Of a DNA stretch of 64,000 nucleotides, positions 45,901 to 55,528 are shown one piece after another. Each line of letters starts with the position of its first letter. Position 1 is the first letter of the stretch. Position numbers and translations under genes: made by a program. Below the pieces are notes generated by a model. The model was not told where the DNA came from, searched no databases, and worked only from the letters and a program-made list of their open reading frames with translations. Source of the DNA: Caulobacter flavus (GTDB lineage Bacteria; Pseudomonadota; Alphaproteobacteria; Caulobacterales; Caulobacteraceae); NCBI RefSeq assembly GCF_003722335.1, contig NZ_CP026100.1:806001-870000 (forward strand). Reading direction: 5' to 3'.

Positions 45901-46257
45901 CTGTTCCAGATCCTGCTGGCCGTCGCCGCGCCTCTGGTGGACCTGGCCGCGGTCTGGAGCCTGGTCTCGGGCCTCTACGCCGCGCTGGCCCACCCGCTGG
46001 AATGGCGGCCCGACGACATGGTGCGCGGCCTGCTCTACTGGGCGGTGTTCATCCTGGTGGACCTGTCGGCCGGCGCCCTGGGCATGGCCCTGGAGAAGCG
46101 CGCCCCCTGGGCCGACCTGCCCTACCTGCCGGTGCAGCGCTTCGGCTACCGCCAGCTGATGTACTACGTGGTGGTGAAATCGGTGCTGACCGCCGTGCGC
46201 GGCGGCCGGGTCGGCTGGGGCAAGCTGGAACGCCGCGCGACCGTGGCGGTGAAGTAG
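42901..46257 (+). CDS. GH18-like / polysaccharide deacetylase / family 2 glycosyltransferase fusion
   Basis: 1118 residues. Membrane helix at about 20-44; GH18-like domain about 95-400 with the catalytic-type DLE (D206, E208) in GGYIFDLEAL, although the first two aspartates of the classical DxxDxDxE are not present; NodB deacetylase about 475-680 with TFDDGPD (480-486), HTWTH (from 533) and RPPFFG; one or two helices; GT2 synthase about 745-1000 with LVSVLIPCFNEE, LDDGSKD, LDADTQF, EDQD and QRFRW (963-967); C-terminal membrane helices. GT2 processive enzymes make beta-linked GlcNAc polymers, NodB domains deacetylate them and GH18 domains cut them, so one protein could make, modify and trim an exopolysaccharide. 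The architecture occurs elsewhere in proteobacteria. Stands alone. Confidence 0.9.
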   Translation: MSGDDRHIFHDPTGRRRRRFTLAAGIALSLAAALVAGFLATLAFAPHLPAVTLKDPHVLSALHEETVHRLKPAKPPAWRRLPAPKTPAAIGAAKPLSVGFYVPWDEDSRESLRRHIGQLDVVSPQWVAMNGPKGQISVDDDPVGTARIAAAPNHPTVLPLVHNSANAAFNGPMADAMLADPAARKALIDNLAALAQRRGFGGYIFDLEALSPKGLANYPLLLDEARAAFKASGREVWVTAPFDEQGWPLKRLQQSADTIVLMAYDQHYGGGDPGPNAGQDWYEAELDKRFAALDPARTVLALGAYGYDWTLKADGSAASGDAATFHEAIRNAQDAGAAIRMDDDALNPTYAYAADNGDRHVVWFLDAATLFNQIKATDPFRPRGYGLWRMGGEDPGVWSVLCQPYGKGTAAALTRIPAGQSVDFDGGGEVLRVSSLPTPGKRSLEFDPDTGLISGETYDVLPSSYVIERYGQKPGLVALTFDDGPDPRWTPKILDILKAKNAPATFFVIGQNMQKHPALVAREIREGHDVGGHTWTHPNIGETPLPQTQVELNATQRLFEVVTGRSMRLFRPPFFGDAEPSTPREVDPLVIAQTLGYLIVGLRIDTDDWQKPPPQVIIDRALDRLDHPGANPGQVVLLHDAGGNRENTIKALPGLIDGIRARGYRLVTVGELAGMTPEQVMPKSERDPVGLALDRLGFGFFRGLNALLVGLFITAIALGVARLVFLACLALVHKATERTPGDLDPATGPLVSVLIPCFNEEKVIAASVARILESDWKNIEVLVLDDGSKDRTAQEVRDHFAGDPRVTLLSFENGGKARAVNRGLAVARGEYVVALDADTQFPKSTIGRLVRWFADPKIGAVAGNAIVGNRLNIVTRWQALEYVTAQNLERRALAALGAVTVVPGAVGAWRKSVLDALGGYPSDTLAEDQDLTIACQRAGWKVAFDPAARAYTEAPDTVTGLLKQRFRWSFGTLQCVWKHRAALFNPKTPVLGFVALPQIWLFQILLAVAAPLVDLAAVWSLVSGLYAALAHPLEWRPDDMVRGLLYWAVFILVDLSAGALGMALEKRAPWADLPYLPVQRFGYRQLMYYVVVKSVLTAVRGGRVGWGKLERRATVAVK

Positions 46258-46264
46258 AAAGATC

Positions 46265-46437
46265 AAACCTCTCCCAGAGGGAGAGGGAGGGGCCCATGCG
46301 CAGCATGGGAGGGTGAGGGGTTGAGACCTATCCGGACGGGGCGGTGACTGAGACGTGATGGGACCGCAGGCGATTTACCCCCTCACCCTCCCACGCCTAT
46401 CGGCGCGGGCCCCTCCCTCTCCCCATGGGAGAGGTTT
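46265..46437. repeat. 173-bp palindromic repeat, AAACCTCTCCC type
   Basis: Outer arms AAACCTCTCCC / GGGAGAGGTTT; inside, a GGGAGAGG-rich left half and a CCCCTCACCCTCCC right half pair again with CATGGGAGGGTGAGGGG. Fills most of the 205-bp gap between two convergent genes. Confidence 0.85.
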
Positions 46438-46462
46438 CGGCAATATGGGGGAAGGTTCCGGT

Positions 46463-48142
46463 CTAAGCCCGCCGCTTCGCGGCCTGCACGACCCCGCCGC
46501 TGCTGCTCACCTCGAAACGTGACACCAGTTGCGCCAGCTCGCCGGCCTCCAGCTTCAGGCTGGCCGAGGCGACGGTGGCTTCCTCGACCATGGCCGAGTT
46601 GCGCTGGGTGACCTCGTCCATGCGGTTGACGGCGGTGTTGACCTCCGACAGGCCCGTGGCCTGCTCGCGCGAGGACTGGGCGATCTCGAGGATCAGGCCG
46701 TCGATCCTGCCGACCTTGTCGACGATGGTGGCCAGGGCCTCGCCGGTCTCGCCGACCAGCCGCACGCCGCGGCCGACCTGCGAGGTGCTCCTGGCGATCA
46801 GGGCCTTGATCTCCTTGGCCGCCTCGGCCGAGCGCTGGGCCAGGGCCCGCACCTCCGACGCCACGACCGCGAAGCCCTTGCCGGCGTCGCCGGCCCGGGC
46901 GGCCTCCACCCCGGCGTTGAGCGCCAGCAGGTTGGTCTGGAAGGCGATCTCGTCGATCACCCCGATGATGCTGGTGATCTTGCCCGAGCTTTCCTCGATC
47001 TCGCCCATGGCGGCGACGGCCTCGCCGACGATCTCGCCCGAGCGGGTGGCGTCGACGCGGGCGGCCGAGGCCACCTGCGAGACTTCACGAGCCCCTTCGG
47101 CCGCGCGATTGACGGTGGCGGTGATCTGGTCGAGGGCGGCGGCCGCCTCCTCCAGGTTCGAGGCCTGGATCTCGGTGCGGCGAGACAGCTCGTCGGCGGC
47201 GATCGAGATCTCCTGCGCGCCGGCCCCGACGCTCTGGGTGGCCGAGGCGACCACGCCCATGGCGCCGTCCAGGGCCGACATGGCGCTGTTGAAGTCGTCG
47301 CGCACCTTGGCGAACTGCGGGTCGACCGGCTTGTCGATGCGATAGGTCAGGTCGTTGCGGGCCAGATGATCCAGGCCGCTGGCGATGGCGTTGACGGCGT
47401 CGACGCGGCCGGTGACCACGGTGGCGAACTTCACCACCTTGGCGATGCGGCGCCGGTGGTCGAAGATCGGGTTGTACGAGGCCTGGATCCAAACCGCGCG
47501 GCCGCCCTTGCCCAGGCGCTTGAACTCGGCGGCGACGAACTCGCCCGCGTTCAGCCGGGCCCAGAAGGCGGCGTAGTCGGGCGCATTGGCCTCGGCCGGC
47601 TCGACGAACATCCGGTGATGGCGGCCCTGGATCTCGCCCAGCGAATAGCCCAGCGCGTCGAGGAAGTTCTGGTTGGCGGTCAGGATCTCGCCGGCCGGGT
47701 TGAACTCGATCACCGCCTGGGCGCGGCCGATGGCTTCCATCTTGCCGTGCTGCTCGGCGGCGCGGCGCTTCTGCTCGGTGATGTCGGTGGCGATCTTGAC
47801 GATCCGGGTCACCGCGCCGCGCGCGTTGCGGATCGGATTGTACGAGGCCTGGATCCAGACCTCGCGGCCGCCCTTGCCCACCCGCAGGTACTCGCGGGCG
47901 TCGAACTCGCCGCGGCCAAGCTTGGCCCAGAACGCCGCGTAGTCGCTGCTGGCCGCATAGTCGGGCTCGACGAACAGGCTGTGGTGCTGGCCGACGATCT
48001 CGGTCAGGGCATAGCCCATGGCCGTGCAGAAGTTCTCGTTCGCCGTCAGGATCCGGCCCTTGGGGTCGAACTCGATGGTCGCCAGCGACCGGTCGAGGGC
48101 CGCCAGGGTCTCGGCGGCCTGGACTTGCGAGCGATTGAACAT
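46463..48142 (-). CDS. Soluble PAS-PAS methyl-accepting chemotaxis protein
   Basis: 559 residues from ATG 48142 ([17 protein letters not shown]); an in-frame start 17 codons upstream gives a basic extension without support. No membrane helix. Two PAS domains about 110 residues apart share motifs: [22 protein letters not shown] / [22 protein letters not shown] and [13 protein letters not shown] / [14 protein letters not shown] signalling domain follows with tip [21 protein letters not shown]. There is no xWxxF tether at the C-terminus (ends QAAKRRA). Repeated PAS domains with WIQASYNP recur in alphaproteobacterial receptors that may bind heme or other cofactors. Confidence 0.93.
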   Translation of the reverse strand: MFNRSQVQAAETLAALDRSLATIEFDPKGRILTANENFCTAMGYALTEIVGQHHSLFVEPDYAASSDYAAFWAKLGRGEFDAREYLRVGKGGREVWIQASYNPIRNARGAVTRIVKIATDITEQKRRAAEQHGKMEAIGRAQAVIEFNPAGEILTANQNFLDALGYSLGEIQGRHHRMFVEPAEANAPDYAAFWARLNAGEFVAAEFKRLGKGGRAVWIQASYNPIFDHRRRIAKVVKFATVVTGRVDAVNAIASGLDHLARNDLTYRIDKPVDPQFAKVRDDFNSAMSALDGAMGVVASATQSVGAGAQEISIAADELSRRTEIQASNLEEAAAALDQITATVNRAAEGAREVSQVASAARVDATRSGEIVGEAVAAMGEIEESSGKITSIIGVIDEIAFQTNLLALNAGVEAARAGDAGKGFAVVASEVRALAQRSAEAAKEIKALIARSTSQVGRGVRLVGETGEALATIVDKVGRIDGLILEIAQSSREQATGLSEVNTAVNRMDEVTQRNSAMVEEATVASASLKLEAGELAQLVSRFEVSSSGGVVQAAKRRA

Positions 48143-48443
48143 GGGGCGCTTTATCCGTTGCCGACCGGGGGTTTCCCGGAACGCGTCAGGCAAGGAGAAG
48201 CTTCGCGACGGTCAATAAATGATTGATACCTTCAAGCAACGGCGTCGCATCGAGTATATTCTGCCTCGTTTTCCCGGTTTTGCACAAAACGCCTCGTATT
48301 TAAGTCGTTGTTTTTCCGAGACTCGCCGCACGACGGTCGACGACCGCAGCAATACTTCGTCACGAAGTGCGGCAAATCCGCTTCCGCCTCCGCCGCCGCA
48401 CAATCGCAGCGCACAACGCCCTCGTGCTCGCGATTGGAGTGAG

Positions 48444-48460
48444 CGGTAACATCGTTACCG
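48444..48460. promoter_or_regulatory. Operator-like palindrome upstream of sucC
   Basis: CGGTAAC-atc-GTTACCG, perfect 7-bp arms with a 3-bp centre, 227 bp before the sucC ATG. Size and symmetry suit a dimeric regulator; identity unknown. Confidence 0.4.
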
Positions 48461-48558
48461 GAGGCGCCAGCCGGTCCCGAACGCCTTGCCAGCCAGGGGC
48501 TGTGGACGATTTGCGAAAAGATCAGGCTTTTCGATCGTTCGGCTCAGGAAGGCGGCGC

Positions 48559-48578
48559 CGTTGTCCGTTCGGACAACG
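48559..48578. promoter_or_regulatory. Operator-like palindrome close to sucC
   Basis: CGTTGTCCG-tt-CGGACAACG, perfect 9-bp arms with a 2-bp centre, 109 bp before the sucC ATG. Either a protein-binding site or a leader hairpin, depending on where transcription starts. Confidence 0.45.
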
Positions 48579-48686
48579 GAACCAAAATATGGGGGCGCCT
48601 TATCGTCCAAGTGCGGTTGCGCCTGCGAAATCACGCTCCTATAACGCCGCCACATTCAAGAACCGTCGCGGAAGACCGGTCCCCTC

Positions 48687-49886
48687 ATGAACATTCACGA
48701 GCATCAAGCCAAAGCCGTCCTCGCGGAGTTCGGCGCCCCCGTCCCGCGCGGCTACGCGGCGTTCACCGCCGACGAAGCCGTCGCCGCCGCTGAAAAGCTG
48801 GGCGGTCCGGTCTTCGTCGTGAAGAGCCAGATCCACGCCGGCGGCCGCGGCAAGGGTAAGTTCGAGGGCCTCGGCCCCGACGCCAAGGGCGGCGTTCGCG
48901 TCGTCAAGTCGGTCGAAGACGTCAAGGCGTCGGCCGAGGAAATGCTCGGTCGCGTGCTGGTCACGCACCAGACCGGCCCCAAGGGCAAGCAGGTGAACCG
49001 CCTCTACATCGAGGAAGGCGCCGCGATCGCCAAGGAATTCTACCTGTCGCTCCTCGTCGACCGCGCCTCGAGCAAGGTCTCGGTCGTGGCTTCGACCGAA
49101 GGCGGCATGGACATCGAGGACGTCGCCGCCTCGACCCCGGAAAAGATCCACACCTTCACCATCGATCCGGCGACCGGCGTGTGGCCGACCCACCAGCGCG
49201 CGCTGGCCAAGGCCCTGGGCCTGACCGGCGGCCTCGCCAAGGAAGCCGCCGTCCTGCTGAACCAGCTGTTCGAGGCCTTCATGGCCAAGGACATGGCGAT
49301 GCTGGAGATCAACCCGCTGATCGTCACCGCCGACGACCACCTGCGCGTCCTGGACGCCAAGCTGTCGTTCGACGGCAACTCGCTGTTCCGTCACCCGGAC
49401 ATCCGCGCTCTGCGCGACGAGACCGAAGAAGACCCCAAGGAAATCGAAGCCAGCAAGTACGACCTGGCCTACATCGCCCTCGACGGCGAGATCGGCTGCA
49501 TGGTCAACGGCGCTGGCCTGGCCATGGCCACCATGGACATCATCAAGCTGTACGGCGCCGAGCCGGCCAACTTCCTCGATGTCGGCGGCGGCGCTTCCAA
49601 GGAAAAGGTCACCGCGGCCTTCAAGATCATCACCGCCGATCCGGCCGTGAAGGGCATCCTGGTCAACATCTTCGGCGGCATCATGCGCTGCGACATCATC
49701 GCGGAAGGCGTCATCGCCGCCGTGAAGGAAGTCGGCCTGTCGGTTCCGCTCGTCGTTCGCCTCGAAGGCACCAACGTCGAACTGGGTAAGAAAATCATCT
49801 CGGAAAGCGGCCTGAACGTCATCGCCGCCAACGATCTGTCTGACGGCGCCGAAAAGATCGTCGCGGCCGTGAAGGGTGCTCGCTAA
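48687..49886 (+). CDS. sucC: Succinate-CoA ligase (ADP-forming), beta subunit
   Basis: 399 residues. TCA-cycle enzyme making ATP or GTP from succinyl-CoA, with SucD. ATP-grasp fold: [81 protein letters not shown] and [18 protein letters not shown] 48687. First gene of sucC-sucD-sucA-sucB; only 2 bp separate it from sucD. The malate dehydrogenase gene that precedes suc genes in some alphaproteobacteria is not here. Confidence 0.97.
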   Translation: MNIHEHQAKAVLAEFGAPVPRGYAAFTADEAVAAAEKLGGPVFVVKSQIHAGGRGKGKFEGLGPDAKGGVRVVKSVEDVKASAEEMLGRVLVTHQTGPKGKQVNRLYIEEGAAIAKEFYLSLLVDRASSKVSVVASTEGGMDIEDVAASTPEKIHTFTIDPATGVWPTHQRALAKALGLTGGLAKEAAVLLNQLFEAFMAKDMAMLEINPLIVTADDHLRVLDAKLSFDGNSLFRHPDIRALRDETEEDPKEIEASKYDLAYIALDGEIGCMVNGAGLAMATMDIIKLYGAEPANFLDVGGGASKEKVTAAFKIITADPAVKGILVNIFGGIMRCDIIAEGVIAAVKEVGLSVPLVVRLEGTNVELGKKIISESGLNVIAANDLSDGAEKIVAAVKGAR

Positions 49887-49888
49887 TC

Positions 49889-50773
49889 ATGTCGATCCTC
49901 ATCGGTTCTGAAACCAAGGTCATCACCCAGGGCTTCACCGGCGCCCAGGGCACGTTCCACTCGGAACAGGCCATCGCCTACGGCACCAAGATGGTCGGCG
50001 GCGTCACCCCGGGCAAAGGCGGCCAGACGCACATCGGCCTGCCGGTGTTCGACACCGTCGGCGAAGCCAAGGAAGCCACCGGCGCCGACGCCTCGGTGAT
50101 CTACGTCCCGCCGCCCTTCGCGGCCGACTCGATCCTGGAAGCCATCGACGCCGAGATCCCGCTGATCGTCTGCATCACCGAGGGCATCCCGGTGCTGGAC
50201 ATGGTCAAGGTGAAGAAGGCCCTGCAAGGTTCGCGTTCGCGCCTGATCGGCCCGAACTGCCCGGGCGTCCTGACCCCGAACCAGTGCAAGATCGGCATCA
50301 TGCCGGGTTCGATCTTCTCGGAAGGCTCGGTCGGCGTCGTGTCGCGTTCGGGCACCCTGACCTATGAAGCGGTTTTCCAAACCACGAACGCTGGTCTGGG
50401 CCAAACCACGGCTGTCGGCATCGGCGGCGACCCGGTCAAGGGCACCGAGTTCATCGACGTGCTGGAACTGTTCCTGGCCGACGAAGCCACCAAGTCGATC
50501 GTCATGATCGGTGAAATCGGCGGCTCGGCCGAAGAAGAAGCGGCTCAGTTCCTGAAGGACGAAGCCAAGCGCGGCCGCAAGAAGCCCATGGTCGGCTTCA
50601 TCGCCGGTCGCACGGCTCCTCCCGGCCGTCACATGGGTCACGCCGGCGCCATCATCTCGGGCGGCAAGGGCGGCGCCGAGGACAAGATCGCCGCGATGGA
50701 AGAAGCGGGCATCCGCGTCTCGCCGTCGCCGGCGAAGCTGGGCGAGACCCTGCTCGAAGTCCTCAAGGGCTAA
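49889..50773 (+). CDS. sucD: Succinate-CoA ligase, alpha subunit
   Basis: 294 residues. Carries the CoA site and the phospho-histidine. Seen: [66 protein letters not shown] and GHAGAI with the catalytic H251. Followed by a 275-bp spacer of hairpins before sucA. Confidence 0.97.
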   Translation: MSILIGSETKVITQGFTGAQGTFHSEQAIAYGTKMVGGVTPGKGGQTHIGLPVFDTVGEAKEATGADASVIYVPPPFAADSILEAIDAEIPLIVCITEGIPVLDMVKVKKALQGSRSRLIGPNCPGVLTPNQCKIGIMPGSIFSEGSVGVVSRSGTLTYEAVFQTTNAGLGQTTAVGIGGDPVKGTEFIDVLELFLADEATKSIVMIGEIGGSAEEEAAQFLKDEAKRGRKKPMVGFIAGRTAPPGRHMGHAGAIISGGKGGAEDKIAAMEEAGIRVSPSPAKLGETLLEVLKG

Positions 50774-50786
50774 TAGACTACCGAAA

Positions 50787-50858
50787 CCCCGCCCAGCGCG
50801 GGGCCCAGGTTTTTTGCGACCGCCAGTCGACGATCCGAAAAAATCACCTGGGCCCCGC
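50787..50858 (+). promoter_or_regulatory. Attenuator-like pair of mutually exclusive hairpins between sucD and sucA
   Basis: Short hairpin CCCCGC-ccagc-GCGGGG (50787-50803) is followed within 6 bases by TTTTTT (50810-50815), a terminator layout. Its right arm is also the left part of GCGGGGCCCAGGT (50798-50810), which pairs perfectly with ACCTGGGCCCCGC (50846-50858). The two folds cannot coexist. Could tune sucAB relative to sucCD; function inferred. Confidence 0.6.
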
Positions 50859-50894
50859 CGCACGGCGCGGGCGACGGGTGATTGAGAGACTATA

Positions 50895-50928
50895 TTTACG
50901 GGACCGGTGTCTAAACCGGTCCCGTAAA
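50895..50928. promoter_or_regulatory. Perfect 14-bp hairpin upstream of sucA
   Basis: TTTACGGGACCGGT (50895-50908), loop GTCTAA, ACCGGTCCCGTAAA (50915-50928). Ends 120 bp before the sucA ATG. No T tract follows, so it is more likely an RNA-processing or stability element, or an operator, than a terminator. Confidence 0.55.
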
Positions 50929-51048
50929 CGGATCCGAAGCGCAGCGGCCGAAAATGGATAGCGGCCAACCGGTCGTCGCGCTTCATGTTTGAAACGAGCT
51001 CGTGATCCCGCCGGATGGCCTCGGCGGGCGGGCCTCGAGGCGAAGACG

Positions 51049-54012
51049 ATGGCGGACGACGCAGGCATCATCAATCAGGTCTTGACCGAGACCTCCTTCC
51101 TCTACGGCGCGAACGCCGCCTTTGTTGAGGACCTCTACGCCCAGTGGGCGGAGAACCCCGGATCGGTCGAGCCCTCTTGGAACGCCTTCTTCTCCTCGCT
51201 CGCCGAGCAGGCCGATCAGGTCAAGCGCGCCGCCAAGGACCCGGCCTGGACGCCCAAGAGCGTTCCTAGCGCCCGTCCCGACTGGCTCTCCGCGCTCGAC
51301 GGCCAGTGGGCCAGCGTCGCCCCCGCGGTCGAAGCCAAGATCGCCAAGGCCGTCGAGGGCAAGGCCCCCGGCGCCTCCGCCGAAGCCGTCCGCGCCGCCA
51401 CGCTGGACAGCCTGCGCGCCATCATGATGATCCGGGCCTACCGGATGCGCGGCCACCTCGCCGCCAACCTCGACCCGCTGGGCCTGGACCCCGCCAAGGA
51501 CGCCAGCGAACTGGATCCGGCCACCTACGGCTTCGCCGAAGCCGACTACGACCGCCCCATCTTCCTCGACTTCGTGCTGGGTCTGGAGACCGCCACGATC
51601 CGCGAGATCCTGTCGATCCTGCGCCGCACCTACTGCGGCAACGTCGGCGTCCAGTACATGCACATCTCCGACCCGGCCGAGAAGGCCTGGCTGCAGGAGC
51701 GCATCGAAGGCCGCGACAAGGAAATCGTCTTCACCAAGGAAGGCAAGGTCGCCATCCTCAAGAAGCTGATCGAGGCCGAAGGCTTCGAGCGCTTCCTGCA
51801 CAAGCGTTTCCCCGGCACCAAGCGCTTCGGCCTCGACGGCGGCGAAGCCATGGTCCCGGCCATGGAACAGATCATCAAGCGCGGCGGTTCGCTGGGCGTG
51901 AAGGACATCGTCCTGGGCATGCCGCACCGCGGCCGCCTGAACGTGCTGGCCGCCGTGATGGGCAAGCCCTACCACGTGATCTTCCACGAATTCCAAGGCG
52001 GCTCGTCGGTCCCCTCGGACGTCGAGGGCTCGGGCGACGTGAAGTACCACATGGGCGCCTCGTCGGACCGTGAGTTCGACGACAACAAGGTCCACCTGTC
52101 GCTCACCGCCAACCCGTCGCACCTGGAAATCGTCAACCCGGTCGTCATCGGCAAGGCCCGCGCCAAGCAGGCCTTCACCCTGCGCGAACAGCCGGACGCC
52201 GGCCGCGGCCACGTGCTGCCGCTGCTGCTGCACGGCGATGCGGCCTTCGCCGGCCAGGGCGTGGTGGCCGAGTGCTTCACCCTGTCGGGCCTGAAGGGCT
52301 ACCGCACGGGCGGCACCATCCACTTCATCGTCAACAACCAGATCGGCTTCACCACCAGCCCGCGCTACTCGCGCAGCTCGCCCTACCCGAGCGACATGGC
52401 CCTGATGGTCGAGGCCCCGATCTTCCACGTGAACGGCGACGATCCCGAAGCCGTGGTCTTCGCGGCCAAGGTCGCCACCGAATATCGCCAGATGTTCGGC
52501 AAGGACGTGGTCATCGACATGGTCTGCTACCGTCGCTTCGGCCACAACGAAGGCGACGATCCGACCATGACGTCGCCGCTGATGTACGCGAAGATCAAGG
52601 GCCACCCCTCGACGCGCGAACTTTACGCCAACCGCCTGATCGCCGAAGGCCAGATCAGCCAGGCCGAGTCCGACGCCTGGGTCGGCGAGTTCGAGACCTT
52701 CCTCGACAAGGAATTCGAGGCCGGCAAGAGCTACAAGGCCAACAAGGCCGACTGGCTGGACGGCAAGTGGAAGGGCCTGGCCCAGCCGGGCGACGAGGAG
52801 CGCCGCGGCAAGACCGACGTGCCGCTCGCCAAGCTGCAGGAACTGGCCGCCAAGATCACGGCCATCCCCGAGCGCATCGACGCCCACAAGACCGTGCGCC
52901 GCGCGATCGAGAACCGTCGTGACGCCTTCACCAAAGGCGAGGGCCTCGACTGGGGCGCCGCCGAGCACATGGCCTTCGCCACCCTGCTCGACGAAGGCTT
53001 CCCGGTCCGCCTGTCGGGCCAGGACTCGGTTCGCGGCACCTTCACCCAGCGCCACTCCGACGTCATCGACCAGAAGACCGAAGAGCACTACACGCCGCTG
53101 AACAACATCCGTCCGGGCCAGGCCAACTACGAGGTCATCGACTCGGCCCTGTCGGAAGAGGCGGTGCTGGGCTTCGAGTACGGCTTCTCGCTGGCCGACC
53201 CGAACACCCTGACCCTGTGGGAAGGCCAGTTCGGCGACTTCGTGAACGGCGCCCAGGTGGTGATCGACCAGTTCATCAGCTCGGGCGAGCGCAAGTGGCT
53301 GCGCATGTCGGGTCTCGTCATGCTGCTGCCGCACGGCTACGAAGGCCAGGGCCCCGAGCACAGCTCGGCCCGCCTCGAGCGCTTCCTGCAGTCGTGCGCG
53401 GAAGACAACATGCAGGTGGTCAACTGCACCACCCCGGCCAACTACTTCCACGCCCTGCGTCGCCAGATGCACCGTGAGTACCGCAAGCCGCTGATCGTGA
53501 TGTCGCCCAAGAGCCTGCTGCGCCACAAGCGCGCCGTCTCGAACCTGTCGGACCTGGCCGAGGGCACCGCCTTCCACCGCGTGATGGTGGACGGCGCCGA
53601 AGCCGGCTGCGACGTCGGCGGGATCACGCTGAAGAGCGACGATCAGATCAAGCGCGTCATCATGTGCTCGGGCAAGGTCTACTTCGACCTGATCGACCAG
53701 CGCGCCAAGTCCGGCCGCGACGACGTCTACATCCTGCGCCTGGAGCAGTTCTATCCGTGGCCGATGAAGTCGGTCATGGGCGTGCTGAACCGCTTCAAGA
53801 ACGCCGAGCTGCTCTGGGTTCAGGAAGAGCCCAAGAACATGGGCGGCTGGACCTTCGTCGATCCGTGGATCGAGCTCACCCTCGACAAGATGGACATCAA
53901 GGCCAAGCGCGCCCGTTACGTCGGCCGTCCGGCCAGCGCCTCGACCGCCGCCGGCCTGATGAGCCGCCACCTCAAGGAACTCGAAGCCTTCCTCACCGAA
54001 GCCTTCGCCTAA
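51049..54012 (+). CDS. sucA: 2-oxoglutarate dehydrogenase E1 component
   Basis: 987 residues. Thiamine-diphosphate decarboxylase of the 2-oxoglutarate dehydrogenase complex. Seen: N-terminal FLYGANAAFVEDLYAQWAENP for E2 contact, FGLDGGEAMVPAME, GMPHRGRLNVLA, HLSLTANPSHLEIVNPVV, HGDAAFAGQGVV, GHNEGDDPTMTSP and GQDSVRGTFTQRHSD. ATG 51049 chosen after AGGCGAAG; an in-frame start at 50989 adds an untypical extension. Confidence 0.97.
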   Translation: MADDAGIINQVLTETSFLYGANAAFVEDLYAQWAENPGSVEPSWNAFFSSLAEQADQVKRAAKDPAWTPKSVPSARPDWLSALDGQWASVAPAVEAKIAKAVEGKAPGASAEAVRAATLDSLRAIMMIRAYRMRGHLAANLDPLGLDPAKDASELDPATYGFAEADYDRPIFLDFVLGLETATIREILSILRRTYCGNVGVQYMHISDPAEKAWLQERIEGRDKEIVFTKEGKVAILKKLIEAEGFERFLHKRFPGTKRFGLDGGEAMVPAMEQIIKRGGSLGVKDIVLGMPHRGRLNVLAAVMGKPYHVIFHEFQGGSSVPSDVEGSGDVKYHMGASSDREFDDNKVHLSLTANPSHLEIVNPVVIGKARAKQAFTLREQPDAGRGHVLPLLLHGDAAFAGQGVVAECFTLSGLKGYRTGGTIHFIVNNQIGFTTSPRYSRSSPYPSDMALMVEAPIFHVNGDDPEAVVFAAKVATEYRQMFGKDVVIDMVCYRRFGHNEGDDPTMTSPLMYAKIKGHPSTRELYANRLIAEGQISQAESDAWVGEFETFLDKEFEAGKSYKANKADWLDGKWKGLAQPGDEERRGKTDVPLAKLQELAAKITAIPERIDAHKTVRRAIENRRDAFTKGEGLDWGAAEHMAFATLLDEGFPVRLSGQDSVRGTFTQRHSDVIDQKTEEHYTPLNNIRPGQANYEVIDSALSEEAVLGFEYGFSLADPNTLTLWEGQFGDFVNGAQVVIDQFISSGERKWLRMSGLVMLLPHGYEGQGPEHSSARLERFLQSCAEDNMQVVNCTTPANYFHALRRQMHREYRKPLIVMSPKSLLRHKRAVSNLSDLAEGTAFHRVMVDGAEAGCDVGGITLKSDDQIKRVIMCSGKVYFDLIDQRAKSGRDDVYILRLEQFYPWPMKSVMGVLNRFKNAELLWVQEEPKNMGGWTFVDPWIELTLDKMDIKAKRARYVGRPASASTAAGLMSRHLKELEAFLTEAFA

Positions 54013-54028
54013 CAGCACCAACCTTCAA

Positions 54029-54067
54029 GCCGCCGCGCTCTTCGACTTGTTCGATAGGCGCGGCGGC
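54029..54067. promoter_or_regulatory. Hairpin between sucA and sucB
   Basis: GCCGCCGCGC (54029-54038) and GCGCGGCGGC (54058-54067), perfect 10-bp stem with a 19-nt loop, in the 107-bp sucA-sucB spacer. No T tract. Confidence 0.5.
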
Positions 54068-54119
54068 CTAAGTTCGTTTAGACCCCGACCGCCAGATCAA
54101 AGAGACATCGGAACCTGAC

Positions 54120-55346
<1,227 letters not shown>

Positions 55347-55370
55347 GGTCCGGGTCATCCCAGAACGACG

Positions 55371-55398
55371 AAGGGGCCGCGAAAGCGGCCCCTTTTTT
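55371..55398 (+). terminator. Rho-independent terminator after sucB
   Basis: AAGGGGCCGC-gaaa-GCGGCCCCTT, perfect 10-bp stem with a GAAA tetraloop, running into TTTTTT; 24 bp after the stop. Confidence 0.95.
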
Positions 55399-55414
55399 GT
55401 TGTTTGAAGATCCA

Positions 55415-55517
55415 GATCCTCCCCCTCTGGGGGAGGTGGCCCAGCGGGCCGGAGGGGGCCGGCGCGGCGGCCGGATCCCCCTCAGTCGCTTCGCGACAGC
55501 TCCCCCAGAGGGGGAGC
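55415..55517. repeat. Palindromic repeat after the suc operon
   Basis: Ends GATCCTCCCCCTCTGGGGG and CCCCCAGAGGGGGAGCATC; inner hairpins GGCCC-agc-GGGCC and GTCGC-gaa-GCGAC. Same family as 7944-8077. Occupies the gap between convergent sucB and the aldo/keto reductase gene. Confidence 0.92.
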
Positions 55518-55528
55518 ATCTTTCATCC

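Larger units (their letters stand above)
48143..48686. other. 544-bp intergenic region upstream of sucC
   Basis: No convincing gene: short open frames here have poor codon use and no ribosome sites. The part from about 48215 to 48350 is clearly less GC-rich than its surroundings (TCAATAAATGATTGATACC, GAGTATATTC), as expected for promoters of the divergent chemoreceptor and suc genes. It contains the two palindromes listed separately and a smaller CTTCGTCACGAAG. Confidence 0.6.

Noticed and set aside
48219..48449. Possible 76-residue gene upstream of sucC
   Set aside because: No ribosome site, ends in a low-complexity proline run, codon use unlike neighbours, and another short frame overlaps it on the other strand. 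The region reads better as promoter DNA.
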